Shown in pieces: positions 1-13,240 of a stretch of DNA of 64,000 nucleotides. The stretch lies in contig JAHGAU010000018.1 of assembly GCA_019925105.1 (NCBI GenBank), positions 186,001 to 250,000 on the forward strand. Reading direction: 5' to 3'. This DNA is from Niebla homalea (taxonomy: Eukaryota > Ascomycota > Lecanoromycetes > Lecanorales > Ramalinaceae). A program made the translations under genes and the position numbers. Numbering within the stretch: position 1 is the first letter of the stretch; each line of letters opens with the position of its first letter. The notes beneath the pieces are model-generated. The model saw nothing but the letters and a program-made list of their open reading frames with translations, made no database searches and was not told where the DNA came from.

Positions 1-1560
1 AAAAAGTATTTAAATTATTATTCTATAAAAAAAGATTCGATAATTACTTAAAAGGTTTTATAAGGAATCTAAACCGATTAAGTTACTTATTAAGGATCTA
101 TAAATTAACGATACGTTTATATATAAAATTAAAGACGATAACGTAATATTAACGTATTCTTATTAAGGTTATAATAATACTTAAAAACTTAATCCGAATA
201 ACCTTATTATTTATAAGGGCTATATATATATCCTTTACGATAAAGCGATTAAAAAAATTAATTAATAAGTATTATAATAACTTATTAACGGGCTACTTTA
301 AAGCTGAAAAAACGTATAAGGTCTTAGTCTATAAATATTATTAAAATGGCTTAAAGACTTAAGTTAATAATTATATTAAAATATATAACACTTATTAAAA
401 GATTAAAATATTACGTTATTACCTTTATAATAAGCTTATTCTATTCCTTTAACCGGCCGTACCTTAAAAAGAGTTTAATATAAACTTTATTATTAATATA
501 CCCGTAAAGAAGGTTAAAAATAATATTTATAATTTAATTTTAATAATTATAAATAAGTATATAAAAATATATAAATACCTCCCCGTTATAAAATAAATTA
601 ATATTACTATATTAAGAAATTTCTTCTTTAAAGAAATTATATTATAATATAATACGCTAATTAAAATCGTAATTAATTAAAAATCTTTATTTATTAATAA
701 ATTTTAAAGTTTAATATATTAATACGTAAAAATAAAGCGTAAGTTAAATACCGCTTTTTATTTATAAACGGATAATTAAATAAAGCGTTAAAATTAAGGC
801 TTTAAAAAATATTTAAAGACCTTTATTAATTCCGAATAAACAAATTAAATAAAACTATCATTTTTAGTTAAATTTACTTATATAAATTCGGAATACTTAA
901 CTTTAAGCTATAATCCCTTTATAATAATATATAATTATAATCTAAATATTTATTTTAAACTTAAGGATAAACTTATAAAAAAAGAAATACCTATAATAAA
1001 AGATAAGGTTAAAATATTATATAAAATACGATTAATATTAACGGATTAATAACGTTATATTATTAATTTAACTTAAAAGATAAATAATAAGAAATATAAG
1101 TTAAAGTTATATAACGTCAATAATTTAATAATATTAAATATTAAAAATCTTAAGTTAAAATAATTAAGTAAAAAACTTACGCCCCGATTTATAGGACCTT
1201 TTAAAATTAATAATAAAATTAAAATATAAGTATACCGCTTATTTCTCTTTATTACCTACTAAATTTATCTTATTATTTATATTTTTCTTTTAAAGTTTTA
1301 TTATATTTACGCCGGCGATTAAACGGTAAAGGTTATAATATAAATATTTAAATTAATTAATAACGAAAAGGAATAAATAATTAAAGAAATTATTAATAAA
1401 ATTAAAAGTAAAAAAAACGTTTAATATTAAGTTAAATAAGTTATTTAAGGCTTTAAATATAATTAATAAATATTAAAAGCGGACTTAAAATACTCTTAAG
1501 AATTATAAGAATAATATAACGAAATAATACGGAATAAAAAAAGACGTAAATAAAGTTATA
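1..1560 (+). pseudogene. Ty3/gypsy pol remnant: integrase and chromodomain
   Basis: 3' part of a retrotransposon polyprotein, cut by the window start. Seen: an integrase zinc-binding region at about 260-400 whose His and Cys codons now read Tyr (the C-x2-C pair reads Y-N-T-Y near 383-395). A core follows at about 470-960, where the Asp of the first catalytic strand reads Asn and an F/NPF-x-x-x-YGYNP-like block lies near 880-940. The integrase C-terminal segment at about 1,150-1,290 still reads K-L-x-P-R-F-I-G-P-F-K-I. A chromodomain with the V-K-W-x-G-Y and E-A-D-L-K signatures lies at about 1,415-1,500. Numerous TAA codons replace Gln or Trp. Known for the family: the chromodomain targets chromovirus integration to heterochromatin. 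The frame shifts at least once by my reading. No 3' LTR partner could be found because the element starts outside the window. Non-functional. Confidence 0.85.
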
Positions 1561-3977
1561 ACGCCGCGACGGTAAAAATTATATATATAATTAATAGCTA
1601 TATATATAATTAATATTGTAATTACTTAACTTTTATACGTTATCCTTCTATAAGATTACTAAAATTTAAACTTTAATTAATAACTTTATTTATTACGGAT
1701 ATTATATACGCGGATAAGTTAACGTTATAGAAACGATTATCTTTATTATAATATTATAATTAATAAAAATAACTTTAATAATAACCGTAGTAATATTAAA
1801 GGTAAAAAAGTATAAGCGTTAAATTAAAAATAATTAATATACTATTAAGTCGAAAATATTAAATAAATAAAGTTATTAAAATAATAAGAGATTAATAAGT
1901 ATATTTATTAAAGTTACGTTAACGTTCCGGTAACTTTAATAATATTATTCATTATATTACTTTTAATAATATATAAATTATAAATACTTAATATTTAACG
2001 CTATTAACTTTAATACTTAATATTAAACTTTAATAATAATAATATATAAAAATAAAAGAATAATCTATAATTCCGTATTAATATAAATTACCTTCTTTTT
2101 CTTTATTTTCTTTTATATATAAATTAACGGTATTTAAATTAAATATAAGGGTATTATACTACCTTTTTTTCCCTTTAATTTTTAATTAAAAACGCTTCCT
2201 TAATATTATTTACCGGAAAAGCTTTTTAACTTAATTTTAAAATATTTTTTTAAATATTAAAATTAACCTTTTTAACGGCGTTATTAAGGAAAATATAATT
2301 TTTTTTTCTTTTTTTAAATAAATTAAAATCTATATCTTCCTCTTTCTTTTTATTTTTTAAATTATTAAATATTATAAACTTAAGGTTTTATTTCTTTACC
2401 TTAAATATAAGGTCGGGAAATAAAAATAATTCTTTAATAAAATTAACTTTTATAAAGGGCCTAAACCCTTTATATTAAGCCGATTTAACTCTTAGATATT
2501 AATATTATCGTTTTATTATTAAACTATAATTTATTTACTTACTTTTTAAGCCGGATAATTTTTTTTCCGCCGCTTTAATATAGATAATAAACGTTTTTTT
2601 TTATTTAAAGGATTAATATTTCCCCCTTAATTTTTAAAGTGACTTAACGGAGTATATATTTTATTTAATTAACGGTAATTAACGTTTAATTAATATTTAA
2701 CCGGAAAACTTTAAAATCTTAAAGGATTTTATTATATTTCCGTACGTATTAAGCTTACGCCTTAATAAATTACGTATTCATTAACCGATATTTACGTATT
2801 TATTAAGTTATTTAAAATTATAATTAATCCGGGAACTATATATATATTAAAATAATAACGGTTTAACGACGTTAAAAATATTTACGGGAAGGTAACGGGA
2901 AAAATATTATTTATTACGATACTTATAATAAAGTAAAAGGTTCTTCCGGTATAAAAAGTTTATTTTATAAAAAGTAAAACGTTATTATATATATTATTAT
3001 TATTATATTTATATTTACGTTAATAAAACGTTATTATATATACGTTATATTACTTAAAAATTAAGGTAAACTTATATAGTTTATTAATAAATAAAAATAA
3101 CCGGATTATTAACGTAAATAAAACGTTTATATAATATTAACGTTATTTATTATAATAATAATATAAATAATAAAGGTATATAATTATATATATATTAACT
3201 TATAAATTCGTATATAAACCCTTAATATATTATATTTATAAAAATAATTAAGATTATTAAAAAGAAAAGAGAAAAAGTTTAAAATAAAATAAAAACCTTA
3301 TTATAATTATATATTATTTTTATAATAATATTTATTTTTATTATAGCGTAATAAATTAATAATAAAACTTTAAATAATTATTAATTAATATTGTAAAAAT
3401 TCTTTTTTTATTTAATAAAAACTATTAAATTTTATAAAAAGATTATTAATAAGCTTTATAAGTCGTATTAATTATTTATTAACGTAAAATATTTTTATTA
3501 TATTATTATTAAATAAATATTATTATACTTATATATATATTTAAGGACTTTTTTTTTTTTTTTTACCATTTTCTTATTAAATTTATTAATAATTTTTCAA
3601 TAAACTTTATATTTAATTAACTTTACGTTAACTTCTTGGATATATTTCTTTATACCTTAAAGATTAACGTATAAAGGGGAGATAATTATTAATAATTAAC
3701 GTTATCTTTACGCCGGCGTTATAATAATACGTTATATTATTACGTTAAGGTAGGCCGTTAAGCCTTAATAAAGAACCTTAATAAAAAGCCTTAACAACGG
3801 CCTTAATATGCGTTATTTATAAGCCGTAACTTAATAGGCGTAAAGCGGGGTAATCATTACCTTTAACTTAAGTAAAGGCTATGCCTTAGTTCTTTTTAAG
3901 TTTTTTAAGAATTAATCTTATTATTAATTAAATTTTTAAAATAATACCTAAGTATCCAAACCGTAACGTTACGTTTT
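1561..3977. other. Unassigned RIP-degraded sequence
   Basis: No recognised gene. The minus strand between about 2,050 and 2,420 reads as a Lys/Glu/Asp-rich frame with few stops, which would suit a retrotransposon Gag, but no motif confirms it. The stretch at 3,560-3,975 is less A+T-rich and should contain the boundary of the first gypsy remnant. No LTR pair was found here. This sequence is the left flank into which element 1 inserted. Confidence 0.4.
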
Positions 3978-3982
3978 CTATA

Positions 3983-4138
3983 TGTTATGTACAGATATAA
4001 CATAAGGGATACCAAAAAGCATTCATAGGTATAAGACCCTTTTTATACGTAGAGGACGGATGATCCTTAGGATCCCATCTGTATTTAGGTAGAATAATTA
4101 TTTATATATTATTACACTTTTTAATCTATATATTAATA
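3983..4138 (+). repeat. Element 1 5' LTR (156 bp)
   Basis: Direct-repeat partner of 25,449-25,604, same length. Its first two thirds keep many C and G that are T or A in the partner, while its 3' end is the more mutated one. It starts with TGTTA inside an 8-bp inverted repeat (TATGTTAT/ATAACATA, 3,981-4,004) and ends TAATA. The sequence after it (4,139-4,153) has no TGG start as expected of a tRNA primer-binding site. Confidence 0.92.
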
Positions 4139-5927
4139 AATAATAATAATAGCTACTTATATTAATATTATATTAACGTATATCGTAAAATCCGTTAATA
4201 TAAACTTAAGTATTAGTTTATTAATTATAATAAATACTTCTTTTATAGCGGTATTAAAGGTATTAACCTTATATCCGCTAGAATACCGCTTTTAATTCAC
4301 TTTTGAATACCTTTAAAAAAAATTAAAGACGGTATTATAAAGAATATTTATATATTATAGGCTTCTTAAGTATTAATAAATTCTAATATTATTATTTTAA
4401 CCTATTATTTAAATGCCCTATTAAATTCCGGTAACTTAATAGCCACAGCGATCTTATACTTAGCTTTAAAAAGAGTTCTTTAAATAATCGAGAATAATTA
4501 ATAATTAAATAACTTAAAAACTATATTTATTATAAATAAATTATTTTAATTAACGTCTTTTAAAACTATAAAACTTATTACTTTTTTTAATTTAATTCTT
4601 AAAAACTGGATTTTAAATTCTTTAATATCTTAAAGTAATTTATTATATTTTAAAAACGCCTTATTATCGTTATAATTAATATATAAATTATTATCGACCT
4701 TAATAAAATTAAGTAAATTTAAATTATATTAATATAATTAAAGTCCTTAAAAACTTAATATTATAAGATTATCATTTTTATTAAATAATTTTCTATTTTT
4801 ATAGTAATTATTAAATTTACTTTTTATATTAACGTTCATATCATAACGCTTTTTTCCGGCTTTAAATACTAAATTAAAAACTAAGTTTAATAAATTTAAT
4901 ATATTAAACTTAAGTTTATTAAACTTAAATTTATTATATTGAATAAAAGGTACCTTTATTAAAAAAGTAATTTTTACTTAATTTATTAATCCGTTTAATC
5001 GGTTAAAAATAATAAGTTTTATTAAAAAGTAAATAATATAATTATAGGATATAATTTAAAAATTAATTCCCGCTATTATATAAAGTTAATAGTAAAATAA
5101 TCTTAACGATAATTTATTCTTTTTTTTTTATCGTAATATAATTAATAAAAAGTTTATAATTAAATTAATTAATAAATTTTAATCTTAATAATATTGGATT
5201 TTTTAACCCTTCTTATAAAAATAAGTATTCCAATATAATTTTTATAATTAAGTATTCCGGGAAGTATATTTTTTCTTAAGATATATATATTTTTTTTTAA
5301 TTAATTAAAAAATATTATTTAAATAATAGATATATATAATTATTACGGAATAACCTATAACTATACTTAAAAAGTACCGCTTTAAAGTAATATACTATAG
5401 AGTTATTAAATATTAAGAAATAACTTATTAGATATAATTAGATATAATAATGGTTTAAATAAATAAACTTCTTATATTATTATTAAATTTAAATTACCTT
5501 AATAAGTTAACTTAAATATTCTAATTACCAAAAAGTATATTATAAATAATATTTTTCGGAACCGGGAGCCCTATAAATATACGTAAACCATTCTGTGGAT
5601 TATACGTATATTGAATTTTAATAATATTTAAAATTAACTTACGCGTATTTATAACGGGTTAAAGTTAGAGTTTTAATAAAATCTATAATTATTAAATATA
5701 ATTATTATTATTAATAATTATTTTGAGCTTATAAATAAATTTAAATATGATTAATAAATTTACATAATTAAGTATTACGTATCTTTATAAATATATCCGT
5801 AAAGTCGTAAAACGGGTATATTATTTTAAAGTAACCGGAATTTTATAGAAAATTCAGAAGTTAATCGTTTTTCTTAATTATTAATACTATTTTCTTAAAC
5901 GTATAAATAAAATAAAACTTATAATAT
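4139..5927. other. Element 1 leader or unassigned 5' region
   Basis: About 1.8 kb between the 5' LTR and the first plus-strand ATG with a usable frame. It starts with an AAT-repeat run shared with the same position in element 2 (7,499-7,512). No protein domain was recognised on either strand. A weakly mutated patch lies at about 5,555-5,610. It could hold part of gag in a frame I failed to follow, or a further small insertion. Confidence 0.4.
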
Positions 5928-7331
5928 ATGCCCTCAAAAAAGAGGATAATAATAATTACCCTTAATATTATAGAAGAAAATATTAATATTAAATTAAAGA
6001 AAATTAGGGCCCTAAAAAAAAGGGTTTAATTTTAAATATTAAACGCGTTATATAAAATAAAAAGTTAATTAAGCCTTTATATTTAAAAATAAAGAAAAAA
6101 AGAATACGTTACTTAATAAAGAGAAATTAAAAAGATCTTAAAAAAATAATAATCTTATTATAAAAAAAATATATTTTATATATTAATCCCCCGTACGTTA
6201 TTAATATATTAAATACGTATTAAAGTATTTATTATAAAATAAACTCTTTATTTATTTTAAATATAATTATTAAGAATTAAAAAGAAAAAACTTAAATCCT
6301 TTTAAGGTTTTTCCGCTGAATTAACGGATTTAATTTATTAATAATTAATATATATAAGTTTAATAAATTAATAACGTATTACTTATAATTATTAACTTTA
6401 TTATAATAAAAAGTACGTACCTTATAGACCTTACCTTTAAGGTATATTAATATACTATAAGTAAAGTTTAATTTACCCTTAATTTACCCGTAATAAACTT
6501 TTATATAAATAACGGGTATCTTATTATAATAATTAATCGTAATATTATATTCTTTTAAATTTTAAATTTAAATTTAAAAATTTAAAAATTACTTAAATTA
6601 ATTCCGGTTATAAACGTCAATAATTTTAAATTAATTATTAATAAATTTATAATATTTAACTTATTCTTCTTAAGGGAGAAAAGTATAATATTTATATTAA
6701 GAAAAGTCTTAATTAAAATTTATTTAATACGTAATTTACTTATTAATATTTTAATCGTTACCGATATTATAACTTTTAATAAAATAATAATTAATTTTAA
6801 TAATTAAAAATATATTATCGGTATTTATAAAAATATAAATATTAAAGTAATTATTTTTATAAAGGAAGTAACGTAATTACAACGTATAATTTACGTAAAA
6901 TAATAAACTTAAATTTTAACTTATAGTATAATATAAGTATTAATTATATATTAAAAAAAAGACTTTAAAAGAATTATTAAAGTTCTAGGATTTTATCTTT
7001 AAACCGTAATTAATACCGTTTTATAACTTTAAATTACGAGGTAACGTATTTATATATATCGTTAATTTAAAAATATTAATGGTTTAAATTAAAAACGATA
7101 TTAATTAAAAGCTTAATTTATTATATAAAATAAAACTTAAAATTTTATATAATTTATTTTTATAATTTTATTATATAATAATCTTAAGTTTATTAATATT
7201 ACTTATTACTTACGGATAAAGAACTTAAAAATTTAAGTTATAAAATTATAAAATTATTATAATAATAATATTAATCCTTATACTTTCCGGAATAATTTTT
7301 ATAACTTTTAATTATTTAAAGATTTATTTAA
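5928..7331 (+). pseudogene. Element 1 5' coding frame (probable gag/protease), interrupted
   Basis: A frame starting ATG at 5,928 encodes a basic N-terminus beginning M-P-S-K-K-R. It can be followed for several hundred bases if TAA/TAG are read as mutated Gln/Trp. Position between the 5' LTR and the reverse transcriptase of element 1 suggests Gag and protease. I saw no zinc knuckle or Asp protease motif that settles it. A reading of the last 600 bases as a copia-type protease and integrase zinc finger was also possible but not convincing. The frame is cut at 7,331 by element 2 and should continue after 22,012. Confidence 0.4.
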
Positions 7332-7498
7332 TATTACGTATAAGCAGCGTAAGCATATATTACGATAGGCATAGCGTAAGGGCTTAAAGCTATATATACT
7401 TAACGCGTACCTATATAAGTAGCAATACTGTTTATAGTTATAATCTAGGTAGTTATTACTCTACCCTTAAAACCTATATTTCATTTTTTTCCTTAATA
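7332..7498 (+). repeat. Element 2 left LTR (167 bp)
   Basis: Aligns without gaps over its full length with 21,845-22,011. The differences seen are C/T and G/A transitions plus a few others. Its right end is clearly more mutated than the partner's. Confidence 0.9.
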
Positions 7499-7879
7499 AA
7501 TAATAATAATAACTAAGTTCCGATTCTACTTATATCGTTATATATAAGAAGGATTATAAATATACCCTTATTAATACCGTTTTACCGATATTAACGGCTT
7601 AAACTATAGTACGTAAAGTACTTAACTTTATAAATTATAATCTCCCGGCACCCTTTAACTTAATAAACCGTAATTATACCTAGCGTAATAAACCAGTAAA
7701 TAATACGCTCTCCTTTTAATAGCGGCTTTTTACTTTTAAAGACCCGTAAATACGGCAATTAATAGTTATTAACCCTACCTCCGGATATAGTGCTTATAAC
7801 GAATAATAAAGACTTTATATTTAAAGGTCAATAGGGACGTAAGTTAGGTATAACGGATAAAAAAGGATACTTTAAATAT

Positions 7880-8062
7880 ACGCTATAGGGTCGGTATAAA
7901 GACCTTATTATTATATGCTATAGGGTTAGCATAAAGACCTTACTATAATTATACGCCATACAGTCGGTATAAAAACCTTAAAATTATATACTATAGGGTT
8001 AGCATAAAGGCCTTATTATACCTATATACTTTACGGTTAACATAAAGGCTATATGAGGAGTA
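7880..8062 (+). repeat. Tandem repeat of about 36 bp in element 2
   Basis: Five degenerate copies of a unit of about 36-38 bp. Each contains GCTATAGGG or a variant, then a TCGGTATAAA or TTAGCATAAA box, then a CCTTA box. Copies 1 and 3 share the TCGGTATAAA form and copies 2, 4 and 5 the TTAGCATAAA-like form, so there may be a two-unit higher-order period. Non-coding; function unknown. Confidence 0.75.
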
Positions 8063-8395
8063 TATATTACCGTAACGGTAAAAATAAGTTATTACTTAAT
8101 TTATAATATATAATACTTACGGCTTAATTAGTTAATTATTAAAAGTAAAAAGTATAAATATAAGTAAGGGTAATAAGGATATATACTTACCCGGTAAAAC
8201 CACGGAGATCTCTTTTTTAAACGATTTAACTTAAATTTAATCGCTTAAAATCCATAATTATTTCCCGGGTTACGGTCCCGTTTAATTCTCGTCAATTTTA
8301 TTATTTACCTTACATTACTCGTTATTAACCACATATTCAAATAACGTTATTAATATACTTAAGGCTTATTCTTAGTTATTTTTACCATTAAGTAA

Positions 8396-8647
8396 GTTGG
8401 AAAGGGGGAGAGCATGGAAGACACCAAACTTGCGGATGGGTGCATGAAGGAACGGAAATACCAAAAGGGCTGACTAAGGGTGGAATCGATTTATATACAC
8501 TTTAAAAGGAGAAAAGATAACGGATTATTATAGTAAGTAACCTATACCTTATTAACTTATATAAAGGCTGCGGCCTATCTTTAATTATACTTTATTGTTA
8601 TTTACTATTTTATTACTTTTACTTTTTCCTTCCTTCTTATCTTTTCT
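8396..8647 (+). repeat. Element 3 5' LTR (252 bp)
   Basis: Gap-free partner of 21,520-21,771. Bases 8,396-8,480 look almost unmutated (GC-containing, with TG and CA dinucleotides), whereas the same part of the right LTR has G turned to A. The last 100 bases show the reverse. The exact 5' edge may differ by a few bases. Confidence 0.88.
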
Positions 8648-10749
8648 GGCGGTCTTAAAAAGGCTTATATTTACTTATATATATTAAGGAATTCGGTTTA
8701 ATTATATAATTTAATCGTAAATAACTTATTGTATTTTTTTTTTAATTAACGGTAACGAAAACTACGAAAATATTATAGAGAACCGACCTTTATTACCACT
8801 ATATTATATATATATAATAAGAGTAATAAACTATAAATTCATATATATTCATAGAATATTTCCGATTACTATTTATCCATTAAATAAATATTAAAATCAA
8901 GAAAAATAAAAATATTTAAGTAACTTCCTTCCAAGCACCCTTATTCGGATATTCTTATTACCACCCTTAATCAATATAGGGGCCCTATTTATACGTATCG
9001 GTAAAGTATTATTAATATTTATTAATTAACTACCAGCCATTGGAAATTAAAAAGTAAAAAAAAAAAACGATAGCTTTTTTAAAACGCCTTAATTATAAAA
9101 GGATAATAATACCTTTTATATTAAGGACGGGCCTAAACTTTAGTTAAAAAATAATTATATATATTACCGGATATTTTAAATTATTATTAAAGAAATTATA
9201 ATTTATATATTAATATAAGCCGCTTTCTTAAAACGGAAAAAACTAAAGTAATTAAAAAGAAAAAAATTAAAAAAATTAACTACCTTAAATGACGTAAAAT
9301 TATTATTTAATAATTAACGATTATAATAATTAAAATATAAAACTTATTAAATTAATATAAGCAATTAAATCCAACTAAATTATAAGTTTTATTAAATTAT
9401 CCTGAGTAACCGAACTATAAGTCTTATAGAACGGTTTTAAGTAACCAACCTATCTATTATAAGTAAGACTCTTTAATTCAGTTTAGAGTATTATATATAT
9501 TCTTTAAAAACGTAAAGTTAATCCTGAAAATTATTTTATGCCGGGTAAACGATATTTTAAGACCCGTAAGTGATACCGGGTACCTCGATATTAATAAACG
9601 TATAAGACTTTTTAATAACTATTAAAGTAATTAAACCGAACCGTATATTTTAATAATAAGGGTAATAAAAATAAGATTCCTTAATAAAACTTAAATAATT
9701 ATATATATTTCTTAAAGAAATATTTCTTATTAAAACGTAAATTATTAAGCTAAAAATTATTTAAATAATAACCAGGTTTTAAATTACTTACGGAGGTTTA
9801 GACCGGTCTTTGGAATTCCTGGGAAATAACCGCAGGCTATATAATACGCTGACCGAACGTAATAAACCCTTTATTTTAAGTTATAAATTAAATAATTAAG
9901 AATTAAAAAGTTAAAAAGTAAATTAAAGAAATAAATAGTAAGAAGAAGCAAATAATAAAACCGATTAAGGGAATTAATAAAAGGGAATAAAGATAGATAT
10001 ATTTATAATAATAATTATATTATATATATATTAAGAATATTAATAGTAATATATAGCGGTTACCGACATAAGATTTATTTAATTTAATAGTACCCTCCTC
10101 GAGGCTCTTCCGTATAGAAGGCAGAGAATAGATAACCAGAACTTACTTTAATTTAAAAGGAAAACATAAACTTATAATAAGTTATCATTCATATATATTT
10201 ATATAACAATTTAAGAGACCAGAAAGACCCCCATTAACGTTATATAATGATATATTAATTTAACCCTTTCCTTAAAAAAAAAAAACAAAAAAGATAAAAA
10301 TAAAATATAGTTACTTAAAGTAACCGTAAACGCCTTTCCTTAAAATACCCTTATTAATATTAATAATATATTAACGATAAAGCATTTTATTTTATATATA
10401 TCTTAATACTTTTAGAATAGGAAAAGTAAAATTAAGTATTATTATATAAATTAAAAAATTAATTACGGTATTATTACTTCCTTTTTTATTATTTTATTTC
10501 CTTTATTCAAAAAAGTATATACTTTTTACTTTATATTAAATAAAGGATAAAAAAGATTAAGATAAATTTATATGAATTACGGGGTTATCTTATATTTATT
10601 AATAGTTATAAATATTATTAAGGATTACTTAATAATAAACTTTATTCTTACTTCATTTCACTTAAAAAGCAATAAAATATTATTAAGAATCCCTTAATCC
10701 TTTAAATTTAAAAAGGAATTAATTAATATATATAAAATAAAAAAACATT
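8648..10749. other. Element 3 leader region, unassigned
   Basis: About 2.1 kb between the 5' LTR and the Gag frame. No domain recognised. Two patches keep more C/G than their surroundings, 9,775-9,865 and 10,085-10,240, and may mark the ends of an additional insertion. No matching repeat pair for them was found. Confidence 0.4.
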
Positions 10750-12560
10750 TAAACAATTCCAGGTATCCTTCTTAATAATAATAGTAAAGTTAAATATAAA
10801 AAAAGACTCCGTAATATTATTAATAATCCCAATTTTTACCCTAAAATTATCGGAAACTTTATAGTAAAAAATTATAATATAACCCGGGATTAAAATATTA
10901 TTTTATAGATCGAAAAAATTAAATAAGTAAAAAAATAGATTAAATAATATATAAAGATAAATCCGTAACGTATAAAAAAAATTAAGAAAGATATTTTTTT
11001 TAATTAATAGATAAATACGATAAATATAAGACTTAAAAAAGATATAATATATTAAGTTAAATAACCAGAAATTAAAACTTTACTTATAAATAAAGCAATA
11101 AATAATATTATAAAAAAAGATATAAAGAACTTTTAGAAATTATTAAATTAAGAATTCTTAAAATTAAATCTTAATAATTTAATAGAATAAATAATAAATA
11201 ATATTAAAATATTATTTTAAGGAATTAATTCTATCCTTAATTACTATAAACGTATACTCTATATTATATATAATTTAAGCGGAAAAAATATTAAACCCGG
11301 AAAATTAAAGAATACGATAAATAGAATATTTAAATATATATTAAAAGATACAATTAATCGTTTTAAGAATAGTTTAACGGATATAAAGCTCCGTAAATAT
11401 TTAAAAAAGGACGTATATTAAAAGCTTAATCTTTATAAAGTATACCTTATGGTAAAACGGGTTACGGAAGGAATAAAAAAGAAAAAGAAGTTTAAAAAAG
11501 AAAAAAAGGATAAAGAAATAAATCTTAAAGCTTAAATATTTATAAATTAATTAAGTTATATAAATAAAGACCTTTAAGAAGTTACGTTAAAAATAAATTT
11601 AATATATATTAATTATAACGGAATTATATAAGTATTATAAATAAGAGGAATGCAATAAATTAAATACCTTTAGAATTATATAAACGAGAAGCTTTAAGAC
11701 GTTTTAATAATATAAATAGTATTTATATAATTACTATAAATAATATTACCTTAATAATTTAAGTATTAAGATTAATTTTAAAATTTATCTTAATAAAATA
11801 TTAATAATTAAGCGGAAAATATAAATTATAGGCTATAGAATTATTAATAAAATTCTTATATTAATTAGGATATTAAAGGAAATAATTAATTTACCTTAAG
11901 ATTATTTAATCCGGTTAAGTTTAAAAACCTTTATATTAATAACTTTAAGTTATTCGATATAAGATTATACTTTATTTACTATAAATATCATAATATATTC
12001 TTAACGGAAAAGTATATAAACTATAAATAAAAATATAACGGAAATAATGTAAGCTTTAACGAAAAAAATATATATAAGAAAAGATTAAGACCATAAAAAC
12101 GGGTATTATAATACGGATTATTAACTATTATTATTATTTATAATTATATTACTTAACGATTAATTAAACGTATTAATAAATATAATAATTATCGCTTTAA
12201 TTATATAAAAAAAAGGAAAAATCCTTAATGAAATCAATAATAAAGGAGTAGTTAACGGCTTTAATTATAAAGTTACCACCGTAAAAGAAGGATACCCCCT
12301 TAATGAAAACGTTAACTGTGAAGTAAATATTATGGTAAATATAGCCGTAAAGTAACGATAAGTTAAAGATAACGATTCGGAAGAAAAAATTAAACTTATA
12401 TAAATTAAAAAATAAATAAAAAGGAAGCTAAAGGGAAAAGCGAAAACCGGGAGGAAAAAAGAACTTTAATAAATTATCGGGCTATTAAAAAAGCAAGCCT
12501 TAAATATTAAACGGATCTTATTAATTAATAATATTATATTCCTTATAATATATTTAATAT
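10750..12560 (+). pseudogene. Element 3 gag remnant
   Basis: Long plus-strand stretch that reads as a Lys/Glu-rich frame once TAA/TAG are taken as former Gln/Trp codons. It lies directly upstream of the protease domain in a continuous order. Gag packages the retroelement RNA into virus-like particles in the cytoplasm. No intact zinc knuckle was seen. The assignment rests on position and composition rather than on a diagnostic motif. Confidence 0.5.
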
Positions 12561-13240
12561 AATTTTTATTATATTTTAAAAAAGAAATAAACCGATTTAT
12601 AAAGAACGTATTAAACTTTAACCGTATACGTTATAAAAAGATTATAATTATTAAGGAAGTTCTTAAGAATAATAAAAAAAGGATATAAAAGATAATTTAG
12701 AATAAATAACTTAAAATTAATAATATTATAGTTAAAAGCCCAAAATAAAACCTTAAAGTTATACTTAATAAAAATAAATAAGTATACTTTATAAAGGTAA
12801 TAATTATTTATTAACCGGAATAAATAAATAAACTACTTAATATAAAAGCCGATTAAGGATCGGATATTATTATAATTAACTAAAGTATAATAAAGGAATT
12901 ATAAATAAAAAAAAGGCCTTTAAAATTGCTTAGAGTTAACTACTTAAATATATTAATAATAAACGGAAACTATATATTATTTCGTATATAAATTATATTT
13001 AATATCCGAGTTATAGGAATAATTAGATCGGTATAAATATTTATAATATTAAAAAATAACTTAAACTATAATATCTTATTAAGACTTTTATAATTAAAGT
13101 TAATTACGGTTAATTTTAAAATTTAAATAAAGAAAGATATTAAAAATTAAGGATATTATTTATAAAGAAAATATTTAATTGCTTAAACCTTAAATACGCC
13201 CGTTAAGTAAAATATATTAAAAGTTAATATATAAGAAGTT
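12561..13240 (+). pseudogene. Element 3 retroviral-type aspartic protease
   Basis: At 12,848-12,865 the frame reads A-D-(stop)-G-S-D, which matches the A-D-Q-G-S-D active-site motif typical of fungal gypsy proteases with Gln CAA mutated to TAA. It is followed by alternating hydrophobic strands and, at about 13,010-13,110, by an N-I-R-V-x-G-I segment and an I-L-L-G/R-L-x-W-L-like flap and helix region. This protease would mature the Gag-Pol polyprotein. Several stops make it non-functional. Confidence 0.72.

Noticed and set aside
6750..7331. Copia-type protease and integrase zinc finger in element 1
   Set aside because: A tempting reading exists, but the same element continues with a gypsy RT-RH-IN at 22.4-25 kb and the match depends on too many assumed codon reversals.
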